Below, in pieces: positions 1 to 7,636 of a stretch of DNA of 42,506 nt. The notes beneath the pieces were generated by a model. The model was not told the DNA's origin and did not search any database. It worked only from the letters and a program-made list of their open reading frames with translations. Position 1 is the stretch's first letter, and each line of letters opens with the position of its first letter. A program made the position numbers and the translations under genes. This DNA is from Pseudomonadota bacterium (lineage in GTDB: Bacteria > Pseudomonadota > Gammaproteobacteria > Burkholderiales > Burkholderiaceae_C), in assembly GCA_963205335.1 (NCBI GenBank), contig CAUJIM010000076.1, forward strand, positions 1 to 42,506, in the 5' to 3' direction.

Positions 1-188
1 GCATCGACCGCCTGCGTGTCGGATGCTTCCCAGTCCTGCAAATCGGACGCCGCCACGGCGAGTGGCTTGAGCAGGCCGGTGGCGTCGAGCGCTGCCGACT
101 CCATTTCCACCGCCGAACCGCCGCCGCAGCCCAGGAGAAAGAGCGCGCAGGTGGCGGCCGCTGCCGCCTTGAGGGTCCGATGCAACAT
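1..188 (-). CDS. Putative lipoprotein, N-terminal part (runs off the left edge)
   Basis: Only the first 62 or so codons are in the window. The minus-strand reading starts at an ATG (188-186) preceded by a clear AAGGAG ribosome-binding site about nine bases upstream. The protein begins MLHRTLKAAAAATCALFLLG and then CGGGS: a short basic N-region, a hydrophobic stretch and a lipobox (LLGC, cysteine near residue 21). It should therefore be exported by Sec and lipidated by signal peptidase II. The rest of what is visible is low in recognisable motifs and I cannot name a family. It lies downstream of galE in the same direction, with a 425-bp gap, so it may have its own promoter. Function unknown. 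Confidence 0.6.
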   Translation of the reverse strand, partial: MLHRTLKAAAAATCALFLLGCGGGSAVEMESAALDATGLLKPLAVAASDLQDWEASDTQAVD

Positions 189-613
189 AGGGGAAAACTC
201 CTTGACCACGCAGGCAAAACGATGCGCTTCGCTGGTTATCGGCGGCGTGGTGCAAAACTTGAGGCGCGCGAGCAAGCGACCGGCCAAGAGGCGCCGGCCA
301 GCGGGTGGGCGGTGGGGATGCGACCACCGGGCCGATGGGTGGCAGTTGGGCCGCCCCGGCTTCGGTCACGGGTGGGATGAATCAAGGCGGCGAAGCTTGC
401 ACCGCCCTGGTTTGATAGCTGTTAGCGCTTGCTGCATTTGGTCAAAAGTCGTTTTTGACACTAAATGCAACTTGCTCCACCGGAATGCAAAGCCAGGCAT
501 GCGCCGCGCGCCATGCGCGGCTCGGGCGCTATCGAAGTGGGGAGAGGCGCGGCGACCGGAGCGCGGCGCGGGCGGCTATTGGTAACAATTAGGCCGCGTC
601 GCGACGACCCTGC
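189..613. other. Gene-poor gap between galE and the lipoprotein gene
   Basis: I see no credible gene in this 425-bp stretch. Open frames here lack ribosome-binding sites and family resemblance. It holds a hairpin repeat unit (411-469, listed separately) and the ribosome-binding site of the lipoprotein gene. Any promoter of the lipoprotein gene should also be here, but I could not pick a convincing -35/-10 pair. Confidence 0.6.
411..469. repeat. Hairpin repeat, variant copy with an unusual right arm
   Basis: The left half (411-432) matches the window-wide repeat: TTTGATAGCT followed by TAGCGCTTGC. The usual right arm is replaced by a different inverted repeat: TGCATTT GGTCAAAA at 433-447 pairs with TTTTGAC ACTAAATGCA at 453-469, giving a strong A/T-rich hairpin in a GC-rich background. 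It lies downstream of galE and could act as its transcript end. Confidence 0.6.
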
Positions 614-1639
614 TCAGCTGCTGGCGTAGCCCTGCGGGTTGGCCTGCTGCCAGCGCCAGGCGTCGCGCATCATCTCCGGCAGGCCGCGCCGGGCGTGCCA
701 GCCGAGTTCCCGCTGCGCCTTGGCGGGGTCGGACCAGTACTGGGCGATGTCGCCCGCGCGGCGCGGGGCGATGCGGTAGGGCAGGCGCCGGCCGCTGGCG
801 TCTTCGAACGCCCGCACCATCTGCAGCACGCTGTAGCCCTGGCCGGTGCCGAGGTTCCAGACGTTCCAGCCGGTGTGCTGCCCGAGCGCGTGCAGGGCCT
901 TGAGGTGGCCGTCGGCCAGGTCGACCACGTGGATGTAGTCGCGCACCCCGGTGCCGTCGGGCGTGGGGTAGTCGCCGCCGAAGACGGCGAGTTCGCGCAG
1001 CTTGCCGACGGCGACCTGGGTGATGTAGGGCAGCAGGTTGTTGGGGATGCCGCTGGGGTCTTCGCCGATCAGGCCGCTTTCGTGCGCGCCGACGGGGTTG
1101 AAGTAGCGCAGCACGGCGATGCGCCAGCGGGGGTCGGACTGCGCCAGGTCGGCCAGCAGGTCTTCCACCATGAGCTTGGAGCGGCCGTAGGGGTTGGTGG
1201 GCCGCCCCACGGGCGTGGCTTCGCTGTAAGGGATGGGGGCGTGCTCGCCATACACCGTGGCCGACGAGCTGAAGACGAAGCGGTGCACGCCCGCCGACTG
1301 CATGGCCTGGCACAGGGCGAGCGAGCCGGCAACGTTGTTGTCGTAGTAGCGCAGGGGTTCGCGCACGCTCTCGCCGACGGCCTTGAGCCCGGCGAAGTGC
1401 ATGACGGCGGTGACGGGGTGTTCGGCAAAGACCCGCGCCAGCAGCGCGGCGTCGCGCACGTCGCCCTCGATGAAGCGCGGCGCCCGTCCGGCGACACGCG
1501 CCACGCGGCGCAGTGCCTCGGGCGAGCCGTTGCACAGGTTGTCGAGCACCAGCACGTCGTGCCCCGCCTGCAGCAGGGCGAGCGTGGTGTGCGAGCCGAT
1601 GTAGCCCGCGCCGCCGGTGACCAGCACGGTTTCCGTCAT
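614..1639 (-). CDS. galE: UDP-glucose 4-epimerase GalE
   Basis: This protein interconverts UDP-glucose and UDP-galactose (or the N-acetyl forms) in the cytoplasm, using tightly bound NAD. The 341-residue protein has the Rossmann glycine motif GGAGYIG at residues 9-15, the SSSATVYG segment at about 124-131 that supplies the catalytic serine, and the active-site pair Y151/K155 in PYGRSK. Length is normal for the extended short-chain dehydrogenase family. I start at the ATG at 1639 because the family begins MTETVLVTGGAG; the open frame continues upstream without resemblance. It is the last sugar-supply gene of the exopolysaccharide locus, about 220 bp downstream of the tyrosine kinase gene with a hairpin repeat between them. 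It probably provides galactose-type precursors for the polymer. Confidence 0.93.
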   Translation of the reverse strand: MTETVLVTGGAGYIGSHTTLALLQAGHDVLVLDNLCNGSPEALRRVARVAGRAPRFIEGDVRDAALLARVFAEHPVTAVMHFAGLKAVGESVREPLRYYDNNVAGSLALCQAMQSAGVHRFVFSSSATVYGEHAPIPYSEATPVGRPTNPYGRSKLMVEDLLADLAQSDPRWRIAVLRYFNPVGAHESGLIGEDPSGIPNNLLPYITQVAVGKLRELAVFGGDYPTPDGTGVRDYIHVVDLADGHLKALHALGQHTGWNVWNLGTGQGYSVLQMVRAFEDASGRRLPYRIAPRRAGDIAQYWSDPAKAQRELGWHARRGLPEMMRDAWRWQQANPQGYASS

Positions 1640-1777
1640 GTCATTTCCGCCCGGGGTGGTGCATGCCGCGAGCCCTCTCCCCAGAGGGAGAGGGAGCAAG
1701 ACCGAGACCCGCACAGCGGTATTTCACCCTCGCCCCTCCGGGGAGAGAGGCCTTTGCAGCATGCAGGTCAAAATACA

Positions 1778-1825
1778 TTTTTGATAGCTGCTCGCGCTTT
1801 TCTGTAAAGCGCTAGCGGCCATTTT
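1778..1825. repeat. Hairpin repeat copy 2
   Basis: The copy reads TTTTTGATAGCTGCT, then a CGCGCTTT / AAAGCG stem around TCTGT, then CTAGCGGCCATTTT. It sits just downstream (minus-strand sense) of the tyrosine kinase stop codon and upstream of galE. It matches the other copies in arm order and in the flanking T and A/T tracts. Confidence 0.75.
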
Positions 1826-1857
1826 CATGCCAGAACCAGAGCCTGCCGCCATGCTGC

Positions 1858-2712
1858 TCAGTAATAGCCGTAGCCGCCGCGCACCTCGGCCTCGGCCTTG
1901 TTGAGGACCACGCCGAGCAGGCGGTCGGCGGGTATGTGGCGCATGCTCTCTTCGATCTCGCGCTGGGTGCTGTCGCCGTTGCCCACGACCATGAGCACGG
2001 CATCCATGCGCGGCAGGATGGCCATGACGTCGTCGCCGGCCATCACGGGCGGCAGGTCGAAGATGACGATGCGGTCGTCGTAGCGCTCGCGCAGGTCGGT
2101 GACGAGGCCGGCGACCGTGGCCGACGAGAGCATCTCGGCGGCCTTGGGCACGGGGGCGTTGGTGGGCAGCACGACGAGGCGCGGCAGGTCGGGGTTGATC
2201 AGGGCGTCGGAGACCTGCGCGCGGCCCGACAGCACGTCGTTGAGCGACGGGTTCTTGCGCACCCCGAGGTAGGCGCCGACGTGCGGGCGGCGCAGGTCGA
2301 AGTCGACCAGCATGGCGGTGCGCTGGGTGTGGTGCGCGACGCTGATCGCGAGGTTGATGGCAACGACGCTCTTGCCCGATTCGAGCGTGGGCGAGGTGAC
2401 GGCGAGCGTGCGCCAGCCTTTCTCGTCCATTTTCTGCAGCACCTGCGTGCGCAGCACGTCGAACGCCCAGTTGTACGGATTGGCCTTGTGGAAGGAGACG
2501 ATGCGGTGGCGCTCGAGGTGCGCAGGATCGAGCCGCACCACCTGGGTCTGCGTGTAGCTGACTTCGATCGGGGTGGCCACGGGCAGCGGCGCGGGGGCCG
2601 GAGCAGGGGCCGGGGCGCTGACGTGCTCGGCACGCGCCGGCGCGTGTGCCGGCGGCGTGGGGCTGCCGGTTTGGGCGCGGGCTTTTTCCAGGGCTTGTTT
2701 GATGCGTTCCAT
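1858..2712 (-). CDS. Polysaccharide-associated tyrosine autokinase (CpsD/EpsG-type P-loop ATPase)
   Basis: This is a cytoplasmic BY-kinase-type ATPase that works with the Wzz-like protein encoded just upstream to control polymer length and export. The 284-residue protein has an amphipathic start, an Ala/Pro linker (about 33-44), a Walker A-like SPTLESGKS (about 107-115), Walker A' LVDFDLRRP (135-143) and Walker B VIFDLPP (216-222). It ends GGYGYY, a short tyrosine cluster typical of autophosphorylated tails. The P-loop lacks the first glycine of the classical motif, which is common in this family. Start ATG at 2712. Only 15 bp separate it from the chain-length gene, so the two are surely cotranscribed. 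It resembles the kinase of exosortase-linked EPS loci (XrtA-associated autokinase); that subfamily assignment is from memory. Confidence 0.88.
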   Translation of the reverse strand: MERIKQALEKARAQTGSPTPPAHAPARAEHVSAPAPAPAPAPLPVATPIEVSYTQTQVVRLDPAHLERHRIVSFHKANPYNWAFDVLRTQVLQKMDEKGWRTLAVTSPTLESGKSVVAINLAISVAHHTQRTAMLVDFDLRRPHVGAYLGVRKNPSLNDVLSGRAQVSDALINPDLPRLVVLPTNAPVPKAAEMLSSATVAGLVTDLRERYDDRIVIFDLPPVMAGDDVMAILPRMDAVLMVVGNGDSTQREIEESMRHIPADRLLGVVLNKAEAEVRGGYGYY

Positions 2713-2727
2713 GGGGGCCGAACGGGC

Positions 2728-4377
2728 TTACGAGAGCCGCAGGAGAATTTTGAACACGAGCGAATCGAGCGGCATGTAGAAGAAGTGGATCGCCGCCAGG
2801 AGGGCGATTGCCACGAAAATGGCCGCGATGGCAGTGCGCCACCACAGCTTGCGCTGCCGGGCCATCTCTTCCTTGATCGGGATGTAGGGCACCAGGACCA
2901 GCGGGCGCTGGCCGACGATGGCGGCGACCGCGTCGGCGCCGCGCACCGTGCCGTGCAGGGTCTCGAGCAGCATGACCAGGCCCGCGGCCGCCACGCCCGC
3001 CAGCACGATGCCCAGGGCGATCATCTTCTTGCGGTTGGGCTTGATCGGGCGGTCGGGGGCAATCGGGGGCTCCAGCAGCGAGAAGCGCTCGGCCTTCTGC
3101 TCGCCTTCGAGGTTTTCCGCCACCTGCGCGCTCATCTGCTTGGCGCGGATTTCCTCGTACTTGCGCTGCGCGCTCTCGCGATCGCGCAGCAGCGAGGCCA
3201 GGCCGCGCTCGACCTGCGGCGCCTTGAGCACCTGGTTCTCGGCCTCGCGCAGGCGCACCTGCAGCTGCCCCTGCTCGACGCGCAGCGACGCCATGCGCGA
3301 GCGCGCGCCGGCCATGCGCGACTCGATCTTGGCCACCACCATCTGCGCGGCCGCCACGCTGGGCGGCACCGGTAGGCCGCTGGTGCCGGAGCCGGCGGGC
3401 TTGGCGGGCTCCTTGGCAGCGTCGGCGATGGCTTTCTCGAGCCCGGCGATGCGGCGCTTGGCGGAGCGCACGTCGGGGTGGTTTTCGGTATAGGTCTCCT
3501 GCATGTGCGCCAGCTGCGCGCGGGCCTTTTGCAGTTCGATCTCGTTGACGTCGACCATGCCGGCTACCGAAGAGCCGCCGCCAGTGGCCGCGGCGGCGCT
3601 GGCGACCGCCGCCTTGGCGCTGGCGAGCTCCACGTCGAGCGAGCGGGCCTCTTCCTCGGCCGCGCTGTAGTCGCGCTGGTTGGTGCGCAGGTCGGACTCC
3701 AGCCGCTGGATGGTGTTCATCGCCATCGCGCTGTTTTCCGGCAGGGCGACGCCGTTTTCCTGCTTGTAGGCGGCGATCTGGTTCTCCAGCTTGTCCAGGT
3801 CGCCCTTGAGCTTGTTGGCCTCTTGCGTGAGGAATTCGGTGGTCTGGGTGGCGCGCTCGGTGCGCACCTTGACGTTTTCATTGAGGAACAGCGTCACCAG
3901 CTCGTTGGCCACGCGCTGCGCGATCTCGGGGCGGCGGTCCTCGAACGAGACCTTGAAGGCGATCGTGGCCGACGCGCCGCGCTGGCCCGGCTGCACGTTG
4001 GCGTTGACGATCTGCACGGTGATCAGGTCGCGCATCTCGTCGATCTGCTCGGACGGGGTGAAGGAGATCGGCCGGTCCTTGAAGAGCTGGTATTTTTCGA
4101 TGATGCGCAGCAGGTTGTCGCGCGTCATCACGCGCTGCTTGATGATCTGGATGCGTTCGTCGGCGTAGCTGGTCACCGTGGCCTGCACCAGGTCGGTCGG
4201 TATCTGCTGCGACTCGACCATGATGGTGCCGGTGGACTGGTACACCGGCGGCACCAGCAGCGCCACGGCCACCGCCACCGCCGACACCCCGAGAAAGGTG
4301 CCCACGATGAGCAGCGCGCGGCGCTTGAGGATGGACAGGTAGTCGCGCAGCGACAGTTGGTAGTCTTCTTGTGACAT
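2728..4377 (-). CDS. Wzz/GNVR-type polysaccharide chain-length determinant (EpsF-like)
   Basis: This inner-membrane co-polymerase should set polymer length together with the tyrosine autokinase. The 549-residue protein begins with a cytoplasmic stretch and a first membrane helix at about 21-42 (LLIVGTFLGVSAVAVAVALLV). A long periplasmic, coiled-coil-rich region (about 165-430) follows, then the proline-rich PDRPIKPNRKK motif just before the next membrane helix, as in Wzz proteins. An extra hydrophobic segment lies near the C-terminus (about 507-530). The size fits the long form found in PEP-CTERM/exosortase EPS loci rather than the roughly 330-residue LPS Wzz. ATG start; it follows the barrel protein gene by 36 bp in the same direction. 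Confidence 0.88.
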   Translation of the reverse strand: MSQEDYQLSLRDYLSILKRRALLIVGTFLGVSAVAVAVALLVPPVYQSTGTIMVESQQIPTDLVQATVTSYADERIQIIKQRVMTRDNLLRIIEKYQLFKDRPISFTPSEQIDEMRDLITVQIVNANVQPGQRGASATIAFKVSFEDRRPEIAQRVANELVTLFLNENVKVRTERATQTTEFLTQEANKLKGDLDKLENQIAAYKQENGVALPENSAMAMNTIQRLESDLRTNQRDYSAAEEEARSLDVELASAKAAVASAAAATGGGSSVAGMVDVNEIELQKARAQLAHMQETYTENHPDVRSAKRRIAGLEKAIADAAKEPAKPAGSGTSGLPVPPSVAAAQMVVAKIESRMAGARSRMASLRVEQGQLQVRLREAENQVLKAPQVERGLASLLRDRESAQRKYEEIRAKQMSAQVAENLEGEQKAERFSLLEPPIAPDRPIKPNRKKMIALGIVLAGVAAAGLVMLLETLHGTVRGADAVAAIVGQRPLVLVPYIPIKEEMARQRKLWWRTAIAAIFVAIALLAAIHFFYMPLDSLVFKILLRLS

Positions 4378-4413
4378 GCGCAGGCAGGAGGCGCCGCCCC
4401 GGGACGGGTGCGG

Positions 4414-5553
4414 TCAGAAGTCGGGGTGGGAGTAGGTCAGCAGGACGCTGCCCACGGTGGAGTTGGCGCGCGTGTTCAGCAGCGGGTTGGCGCGCTCGAC
4501 CTGCCGGTGGCGCAGCTGCAGCGACAGGCGCCACAGCGGGCTGAGTTCGGTGGAGACGCGCAGGCCGACGACGCGCGCGGTGCTGGTGAGCACGCCGCTG
4601 GTGCGCACGCTCGATGCGTCGAAGCCGATGCGGGTGAGTTCGGTGAGCGCATATTCGGCGCCGACGCGCAGTTGCTGGTTGGGCGAGAACGAGCCGCGCA
4701 GGTTGTCCACCACGGGCTGGCGCGAGAAGCCGAGCGACGCGCTCCAGCGCGGCCCCTCGTAGCTCACCTGGGCCGCGGCCTGCGCCATGGTGTCGCTGAA
4801 CGGACCGGTGTAGCGCGCCACGCCGCCGCTGACTTCCCAGGCCCAGGGGTCGCCGGGCAGGCGGTTGCGGTAGCCCACCATGACGCCGCGCATGGTGCTG
4901 CTGGCCAATCCGGCGAAGCCCTCGGGAACGTAGCGCGACACATTGCCCGAGGCGAACACGCTGACGCCCGGCGCCAGCGCGCGGCTGAGTTCCGCATTGG
5001 CGGCGACCTGCCGGCTGTCGGGCAAGGTGCCCACGGTGAAGCGGTTCCAGCGCGCGTTGGCGCCGGCGGAAAACGAATGCAGCGCGTCGATCTCGTGCGT
5101 GACGGACGCGTTCAGGCGGCGCGTGGTCTGGGTGCCGTCGGCGACGAAGACCTGGCCGGTCTCCTCCAGCAGCGTGTCGCGCAGGGCCGATTGGTCGACG
5201 CCGGCGCCCAGCACGTACGCCGTCCGCTCGGAGGCGTGCTGCCACTGCGTGTCGGCATGCAGGTCGTTGCGGTTGCGGCTGAGCGCGGTGTTGCTGCTGC
5301 GCTCGAAGGTGGCTCCGAGCTTCAGGCGCAGTTCGTCCGCGTCACTGCGCCGCAGCAAGGTGTAGCTCGGCGAAACGCGCCAGCGGGTGACGCCGGCGGA
5401 GGGCGTGGAGGTGAGCGCAGGGTTGCTGTCGTACTCCAGCCCCGTGGGCAGTTCCACCGTTTGCTGGTAGAGCGACTGCGCCTGCAGCGGCCAGGCCAGG
5501 CACAGGCCCAGCGCGGCAGCCGCCAGATGCAGGGCTGTGGGAGTCCTGGTCAC
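4414..5553 (-). CDS. Outer-membrane beta-barrel protein of the EPS locus
   Basis: The 379-residue protein has a Sec signal peptide ending LQAQS near residue 27. It continues as alternating polar/hydrophobic strands rich in aromatic and charged residues, including YDSNP near the N-terminus, and ends HPDF with a terminal phenylalanine, as barrel proteins do. It resembles the barrel protein family seen beside exosortase/PEP-CTERM polysaccharide genes; the role is probably polymer passage or attachment at the outer membrane, which is inference. The start is GTG, and GTGA overlaps the stop of the upstream export gene by four bases, so translation is coupled. The alternative is a generic porin-like protein of unknown function. 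Confidence 0.75.
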   Translation of the reverse strand: MTRTPTALHLAAAALGLCLAWPLQAQSLYQQTVELPTGLEYDSNPALTSTPSAGVTRWRVSPSYTLLRRSDADELRLKLGATFERSSNTALSRNRNDLHADTQWQHASERTAYVLGAGVDQSALRDTLLEETGQVFVADGTQTTRRLNASVTHEIDALHSFSAGANARWNRFTVGTLPDSRQVAANAELSRALAPGVSVFASGNVSRYVPEGFAGLASSTMRGVMVGYRNRLPGDPWAWEVSGGVARYTGPFSDTMAQAAAQVSYEGPRWSASLGFSRQPVVDNLRGSFSPNQQLRVGAEYALTELTRIGFDASSVRTSGVLTSTARVVGLRVSTELSPLWRLSLQLRHRQVERANPLLNTRANSTVGSVLLTYSHPDF

Positions 5554-6125
5554 GGTACGAGGACGGTGTCGCCGGCGTGCAGCAGCACGTTGGTCTGCAG
5601 GCTGTCGCCCTTGACGAGGTCGTTGTAGCGCACGGTGAGCACGGTGCGCTTGCCGCCCTCGTCGCGCAGCACGCGCACCGCGTTGCCGTCGGCGAAGCGA
5701 TCGAGCCCGCCCACCTGGCTGAGCGCCTGCAGCACCGTGGTGCCGTCGGTGGTGAGCGGCACCACGCCGGGCTTGAGGACCTTGCCGATCACGTACACCA
5801 CGTTGCCGTCGGCGCTGAGCACCGAGACGGTGACGATGGGGTCGGGCATGTAGGGCTTGAGGCGCTCGACGATGCGCTTTTCCACTTCCTCGGTGCCCTG
5901 GCCGGCCACCACGAGGCGGCCCACCAGCGGCACCGTGATGCTGCCATCGGGCAGGACGCGCACCTCGCGCTGCAGCGCGTCCTCGCGCCAGACCGATACC
6001 TGCAGGCGGTCGGCGGGGCGCAGCGTGTATTGCTCTTCGGCCTGCGCCGGCGCGGGCAGGGCCACGAGTGCGGCAAGCGCCAAGGCAAGAGACGCCAGGA
6101 ATCCGGGCAGGGAAAGGAACTTCAT
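5550..6125 (-). CDS. Polysaccharide export protein (Wza/SLBB family)
   Basis: This periplasmic or outer-membrane export component has 191 residues. It starts with a signal peptide (MKFLSLPGFLASLALALAAL, ending APAQAEE). The polysaccharide export domain follows: YTLRPADRLQVSVWRE, then VLPDGSITVPLVGRL, a typical pattern for the N-terminal Wza domain. A soluble-ligand-binding beta-grasp segment then contains VYVIGKVLKPGVVPL. I place the start at 6125 because the signal peptide begins there; the open frame extends to 6410 through the terminator region without sense. Its stop overlaps the barrel gene start (GTGA). Short export proteins like this pair with a separate barrel protein, which matches the neighbour. 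No lipobox cysteine is visible. Confidence 0.88.
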   Translation of the reverse strand: MKFLSLPGFLASLALALAALVALPAPAQAEEQYTLRPADRLQVSVWREDALQREVRVLPDGSITVPLVGRLVVAGQGTEEVEKRIVERLKPYMPDPIVTVSVLSADGNVVYVIGKVLKPGVVPLTTDGTTVLQALSQVGGLDRFADGNAVRVLRDEGGKRTVLTVRYNDLVKGDSLQTNVLLHAGDTVLVP

Positions 6126-6192
6126 GGGCTGTATCCGAAAGTGCTGCCTGAGTGCTCGAGTGTGCCGCAAAACCTCGGGCGCGAAGGCAAAG

Positions 6193-6214
6193 AAAAAGGG
6201 GCGCGAAGGCCCCC
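6193..6214 (-). terminator. Intrinsic terminator after the VPLPG protein gene
   Basis: Read on the minus strand there is a stem GGGGC / GCCCC with a six-base loop CTTCGC, followed directly by TTTTT. It lies about 30 bp past the stop codon of the gene ending at 6244 and before the export protein gene. It may separate or attenuate the two halves of the EPS locus. Confidence 0.6.
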
Positions 6215-6243
6215 AGATGATACCAATGGCGGCTGTCGCGGCT

Positions 6244-6936
6244 TCAGGCGGCCAGCGCGGCGTCGGCCGATTCACTGTTCTTCTTGCGGCGCAAGGCGCC
6301 GGCGCCCAGCAGCGCGGAACCGAACAGCAGGGCCGCGCCCGGCAGCGGAACGGCGCTGACGGACACCGCATCGATGCCGCCGCCATAGGTGGTGGAGTCG
6401 CCCACGGCACCGAACTTCAGGCGGCTCAGGGTCGAGTTGGCGACCACGTTGAAGGTGTAGAGCACCCAGTTGTTGCCCGACGCCCCCCCATCACCAGTGA
6501 ATGGCGAACCCGGCAGCGGCGTGCCGTACCACGGGTCCGTGTCGCTGGTCGGGGCATCGCCCCACGAGACGGCGATGGGGTTGTCCGAAGCGGTCCGCCC
6601 TTCGCGTGGCGCGTAGGCGAAGGTGATCTGGTAGGTCTTGCCGATCTCGGTCGCGATGTCCTGCCAGATGCTCATGTTGCCCTTGTCGGAATCCAGCTCG
6701 ACGTAGTTCTTGCCGTCGTACGCATTGCCGGCCACGCCGTTGCGGATCTCGACGTTGGTGTCGCCTTCGATGGCCCAGCCCGGCAGGGTATCGGTGAAGA
6801 TATAGCTGCCATTGGCGACGCTGGGGTTCTCGAACGAGCCGTTGGTCAACAGATTGACCGTTCCGGCCTGCGCGGCACCTACCACGACGAAGGCGGCAGC
6901 AGCGACAGCCGACTGGAGAAAATGCTTGTATTTCAT
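6244..6936 (-). CDS. Secreted PEP-CTERM (VPLPG variant) protein, DUF642/choice-of-anchor-C-like
   Basis: The 230-residue exported protein has an N-terminal signal peptide (cleavage near GAAQAG, residue 25). A jelly-roll-type domain follows, starting NLLTNGSFENP, with GWAIEG and YELD-like strands, which resembles DUF642 or choice-of-anchor C carbohydrate-binding-like domains. The C-terminus is a sorting tail: VPLPG, a hydrophobic helix (AALLFGSALLGAGAL), then RRKK. Unusually, eleven further residues (NSESADAALAA) follow the basic patch. In PEP-CTERM systems an exosortase cuts near the motif and the protein reaches the surface or the polysaccharide. ATG start with AAGG seven bases upstream; 28 bp downstream of the next VPLPG gene. 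Placement inside the EPS locus supports export with the polymer. The ligand is unknown. Confidence 0.82.
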   Translation of the reverse strand: MKYKHFLQSAVAAAAFVVVGAAQAGTVNLLTNGSFENPSVANGSYIFTDTLPGWAIEGDTNVEIRNGVAGNAYDGKNYVELDSDKGNMSIWQDIATEIGKTYQITFAYAPREGRTASDNPIAVSWGDAPTSDTDPWYGTPLPGSPFTGDGGASGNNWVLYTFNVVANSTLSRLKFGAVGDSTTYGGGIDAVSVSAVPLPGAALLFGSALLGAGALRRKKNSESADAALAA

Positions 6937-6964
6937 GGATTAACCTTGCGAACCAGAACTGGAA

Positions 6965-7534
6965 TCATACCTTGCGGCGATTGGAGAAGCCGACGAACCC
7001 GACCAAAGCGGCACCGAACATCCAGAGCGCGCCGGGCAACGGCACGGCGGATACGTTGGTGGTGATGGATTCCCAGCCCTTGGAGTTTTTCTGGATCTGC
7101 AGGATGTACTGCCCGGGCGGCAGGGAATACTGGAAGCTCTGGCCCACGGTGAGGTAGGGGACGGTCTCGGCCAGTGCGCCATCAGCCAGACCACTGCCCG
7201 GCAGGCCCACCTTGGTGATCTGGCCCTGGCCCAGCGCGGTATTCTGGTCTTGCCAAAGGAAATAACGCACCGGCACGGTCTCGTTGTGGGTGCTGCCCAG
7301 CATGAAGGTGGCCAGCGCCTCGTATGCGTTGACGACCAGCTCGTAGAAATAGTTGGGCTCGTAGGCCTTGCCGTTGGGGTTGCCCGCGGCGTCGCGGTCG
7401 CTGGCGGTGGTGGTGATGTCGAACGAACTGCCGCCCTGCACCTGGTACGTGCCCAGGATATCCACCTGGGCCGCGCCGACGCTGCCTGCCAGTACCAGCA
7501 GGGCGGCGGCTACGAGTTGTTGAACGGGTTTCAT
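6965..7534 (-). CDS. Secreted protein with VPLPG-type PEP-CTERM tail, novel N-terminal domain
   Basis: The protein has about 189 residues, a signal peptide (MKPVQQLVAAALLVLAGSVG, then AAQ) and a mature domain of about 130 residues that I do not recognise. It contains several aromatic strands (YFYELVVNAYEALATFML; YILQIQKNSKGW). It ends with a sorting tail: SAVPLPGA, a hydrophobic helix, then NRRKV. The residues SAVPLPGA are identical to those in the adjacent gene, so both probably use the same exosortase. The frame is open upstream to a GTG at 7552, but the signal peptide argues for the ATG at 7534. It sits between the priming transferase and the other sorting-tail gene, all in one direction. 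Likely a matrix or surface protein. Confidence 0.78.
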   Translation of the reverse strand: MKPVQQLVAAALLVLAGSVGAAQVDILGTYQVQGGSSFDITTTASDRDAAGNPNGKAYEPNYFYELVVNAYEALATFMLGSTHNETVPVRYFLWQDQNTALGQGQITKVGLPGSGLADGALAETVPYLTVGQSFQYSLPPGQYILQIQKNSKGWESITTNVSAVPLPGALWMFGAALVGFVGFSNRRKV

Positions 7535-7636
7535 GGTCACGCAGACAGACAAAGCAAACTATGGCTGAAGCATAGCCACGCGCCGGACAGGCCTCAATGG
7601 GCCAATGGGACTACTGGCGCCGTCCGGAGCCCGGAA

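Noticed and set aside
2580-2640. Ala-Pro codon repeats in the tyrosine kinase gene as a microsatellite
   Set aside because: This is a normal flexible linker in high-GC genomes; no long perfect unit that would suggest phase variation.
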